DNA from: Streptosporangium sp. NBC_01495
Lineage (GTDB): Bacteria > Actinomycetota > Actinomycetes > Streptosporangiales > Streptosporangiaceae
NCBI RefSeq assembly: GCF_036250735.1
Contig: NZ_CP109430.1
Location: forward strand, 1,922,001-1,986,000
DNA length: 64,000 bases
Direction of reading: 5' to 3'
Position 1 is the stretch's first letter. Each line of letters begins with the position of its first letter. Under the pieces are notes generated by a model that did not search any database, had not been told where the DNA came from, and saw only the letters and a program-made list of their open reading frames with translations. Below are positions 51,904-61,752 of this stretch, in pieces. The translations under genes were made by a program, and so were the position numbers.

Positions 51904-53976
51904 TCAGGAGGTCAGCCCGGTGTGGTAGGCGAGGAAGGTGAGCTGGTCGGCGGCGAGCTCGACGGTCTTGCTCACCGCGCGGGCCCCGTGACCGGCCTCC
52001 GCCTCGTTGCGGAGCAGGATCGGCCGCTCCGAGGCCTGGGCGTGCTGCAGGGCGGCGCACATCTTCCAGGCGTGCAGCGGATGGACCCGGGTGTCGGACT
52101 GGAAGACGGTGAACAGCGTCGCCGGGTAGGACACCCCCTCCCGCACGCGGTGGTACGGGGAGTAGGAGTGCAGCCAGGCGAACTCGTCGGGCTTCTCGGC
52201 GGAGCCGTACTCGACGTTCCACGTCGCGCCCAGGCCGAACAACTCGTAGCGGATCATGTCGAGCAGCGGGGCCGAGCAGACCACCGCGGCGTACAGCTCG
52301 GGGCGCTGGGTCAGGCCCGCGCCGACCAGCAGGCCGCCGTTGGAACCGCCGGAGATGGCCAACTGTGAGGACGTGGTCACACCGGTGGCGATCAGGTGCT
52401 CGGCGGCCGCGTGCAGGTCGTCGAACACGTTCTGCTTGTGGGAGAGCATTCCGGCCCTGTGCCACTCCTCGCCCTGCTCACCGCCGCCGCGCAGCTGGGC
52501 GATGGCGTACGTGCCGCCCGCCTCGACCCAGCTCAGGATGGACGCCGAGTAACCGGGGGTCATCGAGATGCCGAAGCCGCCGTAGCCGTACAGGACGGTG
52601 GGGCGCGGGCCCTCGACGCCGGGAGGGGAGATCACCAGCATGTGGACCTCGCTGCCGTCGGCCGAGCGGTAGGTCACCTGCTCGGTGTTGACGGCGGGCA
52701 CCTCGACGGCGCCGGGGGAGGCCGCCCAGAGCGTCGTCTCGCCGGTGCGGGCGTCGTAGCGCTGGATGCTCGGCGGCATGGTGTTGTCGGTGTAGCCGAA
52801 CCAGGCCTCGTGGCCGCCCTCGGGGCGCTCGCTGATGCCGCCGATGGTGCCCAGCCCCGGGGTCGGCACCTCGCCGACACGCTCGCCGGTGACCAGGTCG
52901 TGGACCGAGATCTCGCTGATCGCGTGACGGGTCCAGGCGACGAGCATGACCGGCCGGTCGAGATCGTCGAGGATCGCGAAGTCGGTCAGCACGGCCTCGG
53001 GGTCCTGCGGGATCAGGTCGCGCCACTTCTCGAACCACGGGTCGGACGGGTCGGTCACGCAGACGCGGGCGCGCGGGGCCTCCCGGTCGGTGAAGACGTA
53101 CAGGCGGCCGTCGCGGCCGAAGTGCAGGGCGCTCTGGGCGTCGACGCCCTCCTGGACGACGACCAGGTCGGGCGAGGAGGGCGAGGACGCCTGGAGGTCG
53201 GCCACCCACAGGTCGTTGCGCGGGGCCGTACCCCTGGAGGCGGAGATCTGCAGCCAGCGGCCGTCGAGGGAGACCGCCACGCCGTAGTAGTTGGTCTTCT
53301 CCAGGCCCTCACCGAAGATCAGAACGTCCTCCGCGGTGGAGGTGCCGACCCTGTGCAGGTAGACCCGGCGGTGGAACTGCTCCTCGCCCTCGGGCACCTC
53401 GGTGGCGGGCAGCCTGCGCACGTAGTAGAAGGCCTCGCCGCCCGGCAGCCACGCCACGGGGGAGTAGCGGCAGCGGTCGATCGGCCCCTCGATCCGGTCG
53501 CCGTACGCGACGTCCATCAGGTAGAGGCTCGACTCCTCGTCACCGCCCACCGAGACCTGGTAGGCGAGCAGGCGGCCCTCCTTGTCGGGCTGCCAGGAGT
53601 CGAGGGTGGTCAGTCCGGTCGGGTCGAGCGCCATCGGGTCGAGCAGCGCCCGCTCGGCGCCGCCGGGGTCCACGGTGTAAAGGACGGCGTGCTCCTGCCC
53701 GGGGGTGCGCCGCATGAAGAACCGCCGCTCCCCGCGCCACGTCGGCGCGCCGATCGACCCCGATCCGAGCAACTCCGCGATCCGGGCCTTGAAGCCCTCG
53801 CGGCCGGGAAGGGCGTCCAGCTCGGTCTCCAGCAGTCTCTCCTGCCCCACCAGCCAGTCCTTCGTCGCCGGATCGTCCGGGTCCTCAAGCCATCGATAGG
53901 GGTCGGGAACAGGCACACCGTGGAGCTCGTCGACGAGCTCAAGACGGCTGGCTGGAGGGTATGGCTGTCGCGTCAT
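51904..53976 (-). CDS. Prolyl oligopeptidase (S9A family serine peptidase)
   Basis: The 690-residue protein has the N-terminal beta-propeller ([19 protein letters not shown]...[21 protein letters not shown]) and a C-terminal alpha/beta-hydrolase domain with S545 ([13 protein letters not shown]), D628 ([15 protein letters not shown]) and H663 (EAGHGARAV). WYTVDP-type and [17 protein letters not shown] segments complete the S9A signature. It has no signal peptide, so it should cleave Pro-containing oligopeptides in the cytosol. It is convergent with hypF and not functionally linked to the hydrogenase. Confidence 0.95.
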   Translation of the reverse strand: MTRQPYPPASRLELVDELHGVPVPDPYRWLEDPDDPATKDWLVGQERLLETELDALPGREGFKARIAELLGSGSIGAPTWRGERRFFMRRTPGQEHAVLYTVDPGGAERALLDPMALDPTGLTTLDSWQPDKEGRLLAYQVSVGGDEESSLYLMDVAYGDRIEGPIDRCRYSPVAWLPGGEAFYYVRRLPATEVPEGEEQFHRRVYLHRVGTSTAEDVLIFGEGLEKTNYYGVAVSLDGRWLQISASRGTAPRNDLWVADLQASSPSSPDLVVVQEGVDAQSALHFGRDGRLYVFTDREAPRARVCVTDPSDPWFEKWRDLIPQDPEAVLTDFAILDDLDRPVMLVAWTRHAISEISVHDLVTGERVGEVPTPGLGTIGGISERPEGGHEAWFGYTDNTMPPSIQRYDARTGETTLWAASPGAVEVPAVNTEQVTYRSADGSEVHMLVISPPGVEGPRPTVLYGYGGFGISMTPGYSASILSWVEAGGTYAIAQLRGGGEQGEEWHRAGMLSHKQNVFDDLHAAAEHLIATGVTTSSQLAISGGSNGGLLVGAGLTQRPELYAAVVCSAPLLDMIRYELFGLGATWNVEYGSAEKPDEFAWLHSYSPYHRVREGVSYPATLFTVFQSDTRVHPLHAWKMCAALQHAQASERPILLRNEAEAGHGARAVSKTVELAADQLTFLAYHTGLTS

Positions 53977-54294
53977 GGCTCGAACACTACGACCTCGGGG
54001 CCGCGGGACGGGGGCATTGCGCGGGGGGCGTATCTGATCTGCGGCAGGAGGAGTTAAGAACTGGTAATGCGGGCATAAAACGTATCAGGTGTCTCTCCAG
54101 TCATTTATGGGTGGCGAGAACCAGGTTGCAGCAGCCAAACTTGGTGAAGGACGGTGCCGTGGTGAGCATCCGCTGGGCCGTCCGGCGGAGGTCCTCGTGA
54201 CGGAAGCGCCCGGGCCCCAGGAGGGGCCGCCAGCCGGGGCACGCAGTGGCGTGCCCCCTCAATTGACGCGTCGTGCGGCGGGAGAGGCCCGCTG
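53977..54294. other. Intergenic region with a strong hairpin
   Basis: This 318-nt gap has no convincing gene. An AT-rich segment (54040-54110, with AAGAACTGGTAATGCGGGCATAAAACG) may be a promoter. A perfect 9-bp hairpin GGGGCACGC-AGTG-GCGTGCCCC (54236-54257) stands 38 nt before the HNH gene and could be a terminator, attenuator or regulatory structure in its leader. Confidence 0.5.
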
Positions 54295-54804
54295 ATGCGC
54301 CAGGTCCTGCTCTTGAACGCCACCTACGAACCCCTGACCACGCTCTCCCTGCACCGGGCCGTCGTGCTCGTGCTCAGGGAGAAGGCGGACGTCGTGCACC
54401 GTGACGGGCGGGGCGCCGTGTTCCGCTCGGCGAGCCGCACGCTCGACGTCCCCTCGGTGATCAGGCTTCGGAGATATGTCCGGATCCCATACCGGTCGCG
54501 GATCCCGCTGACCCGGACCGCGCTGATGCGCCGGGACGACTACCGGTGCGCCTACTGCGGCCAGCGGGCCGAGACCATCGACCACGTCATCCCGCGTTCC
54601 CGAGGCGGCCCCCACACGTGGGAGAACTGCGTCGCGTCGTGCACGACGTGCAACCACCGCAAGGCCGACCGCATGCTGGAGGAACTGGGGTGGACGCTCA
54701 ACGTCGCCCCGGTGGTGCCACGCGGCGTCCACTGGCGGTTGATCGGCGCGCACATCGTCGGCGACCCCCAGTGGGCGCCCTACCTCGCGGAGAGCGCGGC
54801 CTGA
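54295..54804 (+). CDS. HNH endonuclease
   Basis: The 169-residue protein begins VLLLNATYEPLTTLSLHRAVVLVLREKADVV, a conserved actinobacterial lead-in, and carries an HNH nuclease motif: CAYCGQRAETIDHVIPRSRGGPHTWENCVASCTTCNHRKADR, with two zinc-binding Cys pairs and the catalytic DH. This widely conserved chromosomal HNH family is not part of a recognisable mobile or restriction system here; its role is unknown (possibly DNA repair). The ATG 54295 overlaps nothing and lies behind the hairpin at 54236. Confidence 0.9.
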   Translation: MRQVLLLNATYEPLTTLSLHRAVVLVLREKADVVHRDGRGAVFRSASRTLDVPSVIRLRRYVRIPYRSRIPLTRTALMRRDDYRCAYCGQRAETIDHVIPRSRGGPHTWENCVASCTTCNHRKADRMLEELGWTLNVAPVVPRGVHWRLIGAHIVGDPQWAPYLAESAA

Positions 54805-54940
54805 GGGCCGGCGTCCGGATGACGGGGCCGCCGCGGCCACCCTGCGGAACGCGGCCGCGGCGGCCCCGTCGGCCCTGTCATGCCCGCGCGCCGGGCGCCG
54901 CCCGCCGGCGCAGAAGATCCACGATCGGCACAATCACCTC

Positions 54941-55762
54941 ATGACATGGGTTTTCACCTCCGATGCCGAGGCGTACACGGGTGTGGCGGAGCCGTGGCTG
55001 CTGCGGGATCCGGTGCGCAACACCGTCCCGCTCACGGTCCTGCGCGCCATACGCGACGGCCTGTGGGGCGACGACGCGCTGCTGGGGTGGCTGGAACGAG
55101 ACGGCCGGGTCGTGGCGGCGGCCGTCCAGACGCCTCCCCACGCCCTTCTGCTCCCCGTGATCCCCGCCGACACCGTGCCGGAGCTCGCCACCCGCCTGAT
55201 CGAGACGGAGCGGGCGATCTCCGGCGTGCACGGGCCGCTCCCGCTGGCCGAGACGTTCTCCGCCTCCTGGTGGCGGCCCGAGGCCGGGCGCCGCACCGAG
55301 CGCCTCTACCGGCTCGACGCGCTCGCCTCCCCGGTGCCCCACGCGGACGGGACCTCCCGGGTCGCCGTCGCCGCCGATCTCGACCTTCTGGTCCGGTGGG
55401 GCGAGGAGTTCCAGGCCGAGGCCGAAGGCGTCGCCCACGTCGGCCTGACCGCGCTGGTGGCCAGCCGGATCGCCAGGCGGGAACTGGTCGTGTGGGAGGC
55501 GGGCGGGCGGCCCGTCGCGTTCGCCGGGGCCTCCGCATCCCTCGGCGGGATGTCCCGGGTCGGCCCGGTCTACACGCCCCCAGAGTCCCGTGGGAAGGGC
55601 TACGGCACCGCGATCTCGCACGCGGTGAGTGCCAAGGTGAGGGCCGAGGGCGCCGCCGAGGTGCTGCTCTTCACCGATCTGTCCAACCCTGCGGCCAACT
55701 CGATCTATCAGGCGATCGGCTACCGGCCGGTCGGCGACTACGCTTCCATCACCTTCGCGTGA
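54941..55762 (+). CDS. GNAT acetyltransferase (two-lobed)
   Basis: The 273-residue protein has an N-terminal lobe of about 120 residues (YTGVAEPWLLRDPVRNTVPLTVLRAI) resembling a degenerate GNAT half, and a C-terminal GNAT domain with GGRPVAFAGASASLGGMSRVGPVYTPPESRGKGYGTAISHAV (acetyl-CoA loop RGKGYG) and LFTDLSNPAANSIYQAIGYRPVGDY. Such two-lobed GNATs are common in actinobacteria; the substrate is unknown. An FmdB-like gene follows at 32 nt. Confidence 0.88.
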   Translation: MTWVFTSDAEAYTGVAEPWLLRDPVRNTVPLTVLRAIRDGLWGDDALLGWLERDGRVVAAAVQTPPHALLLPVIPADTVPELATRLIETERAISGVHGPLPLAETFSASWWRPEAGRRTERLYRLDALASPVPHADGTSRVAVAADLDLLVRWGEEFQAEAEGVAHVGLTALVASRIARRELVVWEAGGRPVAFAGASASLGGMSRVGPVYTPPESRGKGYGTAISHAVSAKVRAEGAAEVLLFTDLSNPAANSIYQAIGYRPVGDYASITFA

Positions 55763-55794
55763 GCGATCCGGGCAACCTGGGTAACCTTGGTGTC

Positions 55795-56016
55795 ATGCCC
55801 CGATACGACTTCCGCTGCCGCGCCTGCGGGTCCACCTTCGAGATCTCCCGCCCGATGGCCCACTCCGGCGATCCGGCGCTCTGCCCCGACGGCCACGACG
55901 ACACCGTCAAACTGCTCTCCACGGTCGCCGTGACCGGCGGCTCCACCGGCTCCGCCGCCGCGCCTCAGCCCTCCGGCGGTGGCGGCGGGTGTTGCGGAGG
56001 CGGCTGCTGCGGCTAG
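55795..56016 (+). CDS. FmdB-type zinc-ribbon protein with Gly/Cys tail
   Basis: The 73-residue protein begins MPRYDFRCRACGSTFEIS, the FmdB-family zinc-ribbon start with one CxxC; the second metal site, normally another CxxC, is reduced to a single Cys (DPALCPDGH). It ends in GGGGGCCGGGCCG, a Cys-rich tail that could bind metal or a cluster. FmdB proteins are often called regulators but the role is not established. It may be cotranscribed with the upstream GNAT gene. A large hairpin follows its stop. Confidence 0.85.
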   Translation: MPRYDFRCRACGSTFEISRPMAHSGDPALCPDGHDDTVKLLSTVAVTGGSTGSAAAPQPSGGGGGCCGGGCCG

Positions 56017-56032
56017 GTGTACTGACCTGAGA

Positions 56033-56093
56033 GGTCGGGTACGCGGCCGGCGGGTGGCCGGCCGTTCAGCGCGGTGTGGCCGCGTATCCGACC
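56033..56093. terminator. 16-bp stem-loop between convergent genes
   Basis: GGTCGGGTACGCGGCC (56033-56048) pairs with GGCCGCGTATCCGACC (56078-56093) with one G-U pair; the loop holds a second GC-rich hairpin. It lies between the FmdB gene (+) and the WYL gene (-). Confidence 0.75.
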
Positions 56094-56196
56094 AGTGTGG
56101 GCAGGATGGCCAGGCCTGCCTGCGTATCCGGGCCTGCCACCCGGATCGGCTCGCGCCGCCGGGTGACAGATCCGACGAATCCGACCGGCTGTCCTG

Positions 56197-56679
56197 CTAG
56201 GCGGCGCGCTTGCCCTGGAAGGGCAGGAACGCCTCGGCCCGATGCGGGCGGGCCGGCACGAAGGTGGGCTCGGTGGCGATGATCCGGTCGAACCTGAACG
56301 CCCGGATCGCGCCGCGCATGCGGCACATTCCGACGAGATACCAGTATTCGCGGTGGACCATGCAGGTCACCGGGTCGACGTCGCGGACGGTGACCCGGCC
56401 GGAGACGTCCTGGTAGTGGAGGCGGATGACGAGGTTTGAGGTGATGGCGTTGGCGATCGTCCGGGCTCGGTCGGCGATCGGGGCGGACATCGGCTCGGTG
56501 AGGGTCGCCAGGGTGGTGGCGACGACGTCGTCGTCGAGCTCCATCTGCTCGAAGGCGTGGCGCAGGCCGCTGCGGGCGGCGTTGGCCTGCGGACCCGACC
56601 CCAGATGCGCCATCGACAGGGCGAGTGCGGCGATCTCGGCGGCCGTGAGCGGGGCGGTGAGCTTCATGACGTTAGTCAT
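56197..56679 (-). CDS. WYL-domain protein without HTH
   Basis: The 160-residue protein has a helical lead (LTAAEIAALALSMAHLGSG...RSGLRHAFEQM) and a WYL domain (LVIRLHYQDVSGRVTVRDVDPVTCMVHREYWYLVGMCRMRGAIRAFRFDRI), as in YafY/PafBC regulators. The N-terminal winged HTH, about 60 residues in normal family members, is absent: the region before the start holds an inverted repeat and ilvD. It is either a 5'-truncated gene or a stand-alone WYL ligand sensor. The core WYL residues are present in the form Y-W-Y-L. Confidence 0.75.
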   Translation of the reverse strand: MTNVMKLTAPLTAAEIAALALSMAHLGSGPQANAARSGLRHAFEQMELDDDVVATTLATLTEPMSAPIADRARTIANAITSNLVIRLHYQDVSGRVTVRDVDPVTCMVHREYWYLVGMCRMRGAIRAFRFDRIIATEPTFVPARPHRAEAFLPFQGKRAA

Positions 56680-56717
56680 ACCCAGATAATACGTCCGAGC
56701 ACTGACATTTTTTCGAA

Positions 56718-56754
56718 CTTCCTGTCGGGTAAGGCATCTGTACCCGACAGGAAG
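56718..56754. terminator. 14-bp perfect inverted repeat after ilvD
   Basis: CTTCCTGTCGGGTA (56718-56731) and TACCCGACAGGAAG (56741-56754) form a perfect stem with a 9-nt loop, 7 nt past the ilvD stop and 39 nt before the WYL start on the same strand. It lacks a U-tract on the minus strand. It is probably the ilvD terminator; an operator for the WYL gene is the alternative. Confidence 0.65.
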
Positions 56755-56760
56755 CCCAGG

Positions 56761-58599
56761 TCAGCGGGACAGCTGTGACAGGTCGCGCGAGGCGCCGGTG
56801 GAGGCCGAGGTGGTGAGCGCGGCGTACGCCTGGAGCGCGGCACTCACCTGGCGCTGGCGGTCGCGCGGCCGGTAGCCGCCCAGGTCGGTCAGGAGCTTCT
56901 CGCGGCGGGCGGCCAGCTCATCCTCGGAGACCTTCAGCTCGATCGAACGGCCGGGGATGTCGATCGCGACGAGGTCGCCGTCCTCGACGAGGGCGATGGT
57001 GCCGCCCTCGGCCGCCTCGGGGGAGGCGTGGCCGATGGACAGCCCGCTCGTGCCGCCGGAGAAGCGGCCGTCGGTGACCAGCGCGCAGTCCTTGCCCAGC
57101 CCCTTGCCCTTGAGGAACGAGGTGGGGTAGAGCATCTCCTGCATGCCGGGCCCGCCCTTCGGCCCCTCGTAGCGGATCACCACGACGTCGCCGGCCTTGA
57201 CCTTGTTGTTGAGGATGCCCTCGACCGCGTCGTCCTGCGACTCGAAGACCACGGCCGGGCCCTCGAACCTCCAGATCGACTCGTCGACCCCGGCGGTCTT
57301 GACGATGCAGCCCTCGGTGGCGATGTTGCCGTACAGGACGGCCAGACCGCCGTCACGGGTGTAGGCGTGCTCGGAGTCGCGGACGCAGCCCTCGGACCGG
57401 TCGAGGTCCAGCTCCTCCCAGCGGGCGCCCTGGGAGAAGGGCTTGACGGTGCGGACGTTGCCGGGAGCCGCGTGCCACAGCTCCAGCGCCTCGGGCAGCA
57501 CCCGCGGCGACTGGGGGTCCCAGCCGTCGAGGTAGTCGCCCAGGGTGCCGCCGTTGACGGTGTACGCGTCGCGGTGGAGCAGGCCCGCCCGGTCGAGCTC
57601 GCCCAGAATCGCCGGGATGCCGCCCGCGCGGTGGACGTCCTCGACGTGGTACTTCGCCGTGGCGGGGGCGACCTTGCACAGGCAGGGCACCCGCAGCGAG
57701 ATCTCGTTGATCTCCTTCAGCCCGAAGTCGACCTGGGCCTCGCGGGCCGCGGCGAGGATGTGCAGGATCGTGTTGGTCGAGCCGCCCATCGCCACGTCCA
57801 GCGCCATGGCGTTCTCGAACGCGTCCCTGGTCGCGATGGCGCGCGGCAGGACCGTCTCGTCGTCCTGCTCGTAGTAGCGGCGGGTGATCTCCACCAGCTG
57901 GCGCCCGGCGTCCTCGAACAGCTTCCTGCGCGCCTTGTGGGTGGCGAGGATCGTGCCGTTGCCGGGGAGCGCGAGGCCGATGGCCTCGGCCAGGCAGTTC
58001 ATCGAGTTGGCGGTGAACATCCCGCTGCACGAACCGCAGGTCGGGCAGGCGTTCTCCTCCATCTCCAGCAGCTCGGCGTCGGAGACGGAGTCGTCGGCGG
58101 CGGCGATCATCGGGTCGATCAGGTCGAGCTTGCCGTTGGGGGTCTTGCCCGCCTCCATCGGCCCGCCGGAGACGAAGACCGTTGGGATGTTGAGCCTGAA
58201 GGCGGCGAGCAGCATGCCCGGGGTGATCTTGTCGCAGTTGGAGATGCAGATCAGTGCGTCGGCGCAGTGCGCGTTGACCATGTACTCGACCGCGTCCGCG
58301 ATCAGCTCCCGGCTGGGCAGCGAGTAGAGCATGCCGCCGTGACCCATCGCGATGCCGTCGTCGACCGCGATCGTGTTGAACTCGCGCGGGATCGCGCCCG
58401 CCTCGCGGATCGCCCCGGCGACGACGTCGCCGACCTCGCGGAGGTGGACGTGCCCGGGGACGAACTGGGTGAAGCTGTTGGCCACGGCGATGATCGGTTT
58501 CCCGAAGTCCTCGCCGGCTACGCCCGTCGCCCGGAGGAGGGCCCGGGCCCCGGCCATGTTCCTGCCGTGAGTGACCGTACGAGACCTGAGGGCGGGCAT
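56761..58599 (-). CDS. ilvD: Dihydroxy-acid dehydratase
   Basis: The 612-residue protein has all IlvD/Edd motifs: [51 protein letters not shown] with the first cluster Cys, [19 protein letters not shown] with the others, [15 protein letters not shown], and [18 protein letters not shown]. It makes 2-keto acids for valine, isoleucine and pantothenate using an iron-sulfur cluster. ATG 58599 is preceded by GGAGAAG. Four 69-bp repeats with an internal palindrome lie about 95-340 nt upstream of its start. Confidence 0.96.
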   Translation of the reverse strand: MPALRSRTVTHGRNMAGARALLRATGVAGEDFGKPIIAVANSFTQFVPGHVHLREVGDVVAGAIREAGAIPREFNTIAVDDGIAMGHGGMLYSLPSRELIADAVEYMVNAHCADALICISNCDKITPGMLLAAFRLNIPTVFVSGGPMEAGKTPNGKLDLIDPMIAAADDSVSDAELLEMEENACPTCGSCSGMFTANSMNCLAEAIGLALPGNGTILATHKARRKLFEDAGRQLVEITRRYYEQDDETVLPRAIATRDAFENAMALDVAMGGSTNTILHILAAAREAQVDFGLKEINEISLRVPCLCKVAPATAKYHVEDVHRAGGIPAILGELDRAGLLHRDAYTVNGGTLGDYLDGWDPQSPRVLPEALELWHAAPGNVRTVKPFSQGARWEELDLDRSEGCVRDSEHAYTRDGGLAVLYGNIATEGCIVKTAGVDESIWRFEGPAVVFESQDDAVEGILNNKVKAGDVVVIRYEGPKGGPGMQEMLYPTSFLKGKGLGKDCALVTDGRFSGGTSGLSIGHASPEAAEGGTIALVEDGDLVAIDIPGRSIELKVSEDELAARREKLLTDLGGYRPRDRQRQVSAALQAYAALTTSASTGASRDLSQLSR

Positions 58600-58692
58600 G
58601 AGGCTTCTCCCATCATCGAAACCGTGTCTACAAATGGTACGGCTACCGCCCGGTGCGTGAGACGCCTGTCCATGCCGCGAGACATCCGGCCG

Positions 58693-58937
58693 GTGACCAC
58701 ATGTTCCGTGAACACCGCCCGAGCATGATCGAGGCGCCGCGGCGGTGACGAGGCCCGGCTCGTGACCACATGTTCCGTGAACACCGCCCGAGCATGATCG
58801 AGGTGCCGCGGCGGTGACGAGGCCCGGCTCGTGACCACATGTTCCGTGAACACCGCCCGAGCATGATCGAGGTGCCGCGGCGGTGACGAGGCCCGGCTCG
58901 TGACCACATGTTCCGTGAACACCGCCCGAGCATGATC
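58693..58937. repeat. Four 69-bp tandem repeats with an internal palindrome
   Basis: Units start at 58693, 58762, 58831 and 58900 (period exactly 69 bp); the fourth is cut after GAGCATGATC. Copies differ at only a few positions. Each contains TGTTC-CGT-GAACA, a perfect 5-bp inverted repeat typical of a repressor site, so four operator-like sites are spaced by 69 bp (about 6.5 helical turns) upstream of ilvD. The wider region 58600-59314 holds no gene I can support; 58940-59314 is plain GC-rich sequence. Confidence 0.88.
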
Positions 58938-59314
58938 AACGTACCGGACGAGGGGTGACAAGGCGGGGGGCGGCGAGGCGCCGCACCGGTCACCGGGACG
59001 GTTCCGGGACGCCGACGGGGCACGGGGTGGGCACCGGGGCGGCGGCCGGTGGGCCCGATACGGGCCCAGGGTGTCCTCCGACACTACCGAAGGTCTCCGC
59101 GCCCGGCGAACCCGGGGCGAGCGGCACCCGGGGAGACTTCTCGGTCACCCGCCGCGCCGCCCGCGACCGGCACCCACGGGGACGAGCAGTCGGCGCACGC
59201 GCGGGAAGGGGAGACGGGAGTCGCCGGGCCGGGGCGCCGTGGCGGGGCTGACTCCCGTCGGTCCCGACGGGAGAGGCACGGTCGTGCGAAAAAGGGCTCG
59301 CGGGACGTCCGGAA

Positions 59315-60148
59315 TCAGTTCTCCGGGTAGCGGGCGGGCAGGACCTGCTCGGCGGCCTCGAAGATCCTGTCGATCTCGGCGTCGGTGAGTGAGCGTTCCC
59401 GCTTGGTGATCCATTTACGGACACGACTGCCGTCGAATACGTCGACCTCGCGGACGTTGAGGACCTTCCAGGGGATGGCCGGGCCGTAGATCGCCAGGGA
59501 CGGCACGATCGTGACCTCGCGGCCCAGCTCGGCGCCGATCAGCTCTCCGGCCTGGGAGGCCTCCCAGCGGGCCTCGTCGAGGCGGGGCTTCTGGTTGAAC
59601 GGGCCGTGGAAGAGCTTGCGGTGCGACTGGACGCGGACCGGCAGGCGCTTGTCCCACTTCTCGGAGTCGACCGCGTAGACGCCGGTGGGGCCCACGACCA
59701 GATGGTCGATCTGGGCCTCGCTGCCGGGAATCGCGCGGGCGTGCAGGGTGCGGTAACCCCCGCGCTCCAGCCGTTTCAGCTGCATCTCCGTGCGCCGCTC
59801 CGCGACCGAGGCGCGCCGCCAGGCGGGCACCGAGGAGTTGGAACGGGCGCGAAGCACCGTGTCGACGATCGCGGCCACCACGGCGGCGGTGAGGCCCAGC
59901 GGCAAGCTGGCCAGCAGGATGCCCGCGAGCACGCCGACACCGACCGCGATGATGACGCGCCGGCGCAGGTGGCGGTACTTCGGGTGGTCGAGCAGACCGC
60001 GCAGCGAGGCGCGCTCGACAGGTGCGTACGTAGACGCTGGCGCGGCGGGTCGAGACGTCGGCCGGTCCTCGGCCTGTCGGTCACTGACCCAAATCGGTGA
60101 CGTAGTGTTACCGTCTTCTGGTACCTGACCGGAATCCACGTAACTCAC
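59315..60148 (-). CDS. NERD-domain membrane protein
   Basis: The 277-residue protein has a disordered N-terminus, two hydrophobic helices (VIIAVGVGVLAGILLASLPLGLTAAVVAAIV, probably a hairpin) and then a NERD domain: RTEMQLKRLERGGYRTLHARAIPGSEAQIDHLVVGPTGVYAVDSEKWDKRLPV, with the nuclease-like D and the E-x-K-like VDSEKWD. NERD proteins are nuclease-related and rarely studied. It stands alone between ilvD and an amidase, whose gene reads away from it. Confidence 0.88.
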   Translation of the reverse strand: MSYVDSGQVPEDGNTTSPIWVSDRQAEDRPTSRPAAPASTYAPVERASLRGLLDHPKYRHLRRRVIIAVGVGVLAGILLASLPLGLTAAVVAAIVDTVLRARSNSSVPAWRRASVAERRTEMQLKRLERGGYRTLHARAIPGSEAQIDHLVVGPTGVYAVDSEKWDKRLPVRVQSHRKLFHGPFNQKPRLDEARWEASQAGELIGAELGREVTIVPSLAIYGPAIPWKVLNVREVDVFDGSRVRKWITKRERSLTDAEIDRIFEAAEQVLPARYPEN

Positions 60149-60283
60149 GGTAGCTGACGTCCTCGGGGGTGCCTAGTATTGCGTATCTCATACTTTTGTG
60201 ACCGCCGTCACCCGCTTGGCACTGCTATGAACCGGGTACCTTAGGGCTTTTCGCTCTGGATAACCGCGTGTTCTGCGCCTACT

Positions 60284-61714
60284 GTGCGGGGCGTGACCCA
60301 CATTCACGATCTTAACGCCCTGGAGCAGGCGGCAGCTGTGCGGCGCAGGGAGATCTCACCCGTCGAGATCACCGAGCACTACCTCGATCGGATCGTCCGC
60401 CTGGACCCCCGGGTCGGCGCCTACGTGACGGTGACCCCCGAACTCGCCCTGGAGCAGGCCCACAAGGTCGAGGCCCGAGTGCTCGCGGGGGAGGACCCCT
60501 CACCCCTGGCCGGGGTGCCGATCCCGATCAAGGACCTCAACCTCGTCAAGGACGTGCCGATCCGCTTCGGCTCGGCCACGTACGAGGACTTCGTCGCGCC
60601 GGTGGACGACAGCGTGGTCGAGCGGCTCAGGGAGGCCGGGACGATCATGCTCGGCAAGACCGCGACCCCCGAGTTCGGGCTGCCGTGCTACACCGAGACC
60701 TCCGTCTCCCCGCCCAGCCGTACCCCGTGGGACCTCTCCCGGTCGGCGGGAGGGTCCAGCGGCGGCGCGGCGGCCGCGGTCGCCGCGGGCCTGGCCCCCG
60801 CCGCGCAGGGCAGCGACGGCGCCGGGTCGATCCGCATCCCCGCCTCGGTCTGCGGGCTGTTCGGCCTCAAGCCCTCCCGGGGCAGGATCAGCTTCGCGCC
60901 GATCATCCCCGACCTGGCGGGCCTGTCGACCAACGGCCCGATCACCAGGACCGTCGCCGACGCCGCCGCGCTGCTCGACGTGATGGCCCACCACAACCCC
61001 GGTGACCTCTACCACGCGCCGCCGCCCGAGCTCGGCTCCTTCGGCGCGTACGCGGGCCGCGACCCCGGGCGCCTGCGGATCGCCCGCTACGCCGAGCCGC
61101 TGGTCCCCGGCGCGGTGGTGGAGCCCGAGGTGCTCGCCGCCTACGAGCACGCCTCGGCGGAGCTGGCGGCGCTCGGGCACGAGGTGGTCGACATCGACCC
61201 GCCGTTCGGGCCCGAGCTGGTGCCGCGGTTCGTGACGCTCTGGTACTCGTTCTCCTGCATGCACCCGGTCGACCTGACCAGGCAGGACAGGCTCAGGCCG
61301 CTGACCGCCTGGCTGCGCGAGCGCGGCTTCGCCACGCCCGCCCCCGACTTCCTGCAGGCCCAGTCGGGGCTGCAGCTCGCCACCCGGATGGGCCTGCGGG
61401 CGACCGACCCGTACGACGCGGTGCTCACCCCGACCGTGACGCAGCCGCCCCGGCCCGTGGGCTGGTTCGAGGACGTCGACGACCCCGAGGAGACCTTCGA
61501 GCGGATGAAGCGGTTCGCCGCCTTCCCCGCCGTCTACAACGTCAGCGGCCAGCCCGCGGTGAACCTCCCGCTGTACTGGAGCGCCGAGGGTCTCCCGATC
61601 GGCGTGATGCTGGCCGGCAGGTTCGGCGAGGAGGGCACCCTGATCTCCGTGTCGTCGCAGATCGAGGCCGCCAGAGGGGGTTTCTGGGGAGAGCGCAGGC
61701 CCGCCACCTGGTAG
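60284..61714 (+). CDS. Amidase (amidase-signature family)
   Basis: The 476-residue enzyme has the Ser-cisSer-Lys triad of the amidase-signature family: PIPIKDLNLV with the Lys, AGGSSGGAAAAVAAGLAPAAQGSDGAGSIRIPASVCGLFGLKPSRGRIS with cis-Ser and nucleophile Ser, and the substrate region ending INSGQPAVNLP-like NVSGQPAVNLPL. Residue pattern and lack of GatB/C neighbours argue against GatA; it hydrolyses some amide in the cytosol. GTG 60284 or 60293 are both possible starts. The upstream gap of 135 nt is AT-richer and holds its promoter. Confidence 0.93.
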   Translation: MRGVTHIHDLNALEQAAAVRRREISPVEITEHYLDRIVRLDPRVGAYVTVTPELALEQAHKVEARVLAGEDPSPLAGVPIPIKDLNLVKDVPIRFGSATYEDFVAPVDDSVVERLREAGTIMLGKTATPEFGLPCYTETSVSPPSRTPWDLSRSAGGSSGGAAAAVAAGLAPAAQGSDGAGSIRIPASVCGLFGLKPSRGRISFAPIIPDLAGLSTNGPITRTVADAAALLDVMAHHNPGDLYHAPPPELGSFGAYAGRDPGRLRIARYAEPLVPGAVVEPEVLAAYEHASAELAALGHEVVDIDPPFGPELVPRFVTLWYSFSCMHPVDLTRQDRLRPLTAWLRERGFATPAPDFLQAQSGLQLATRMGLRATDPYDAVLTPTVTQPPRPVGWFEDVDDPEETFERMKRFAAFPAVYNVSGQPAVNLPLYWSAEGLPIGVMLAGRFGEEGTLISVSSQIEAARGGFWGERRPATW

Positions 61715-61752
61715 CCCTCGACGGGTGGTCGGCGCCGGGTTACTTTTGAGGT

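Noticed and set aside
58693-58937. CRISPR array
   Set aside because: The 69-bp units follow each other directly without unique spacers and no cas gene is in the window; a tandem repeat fits better.
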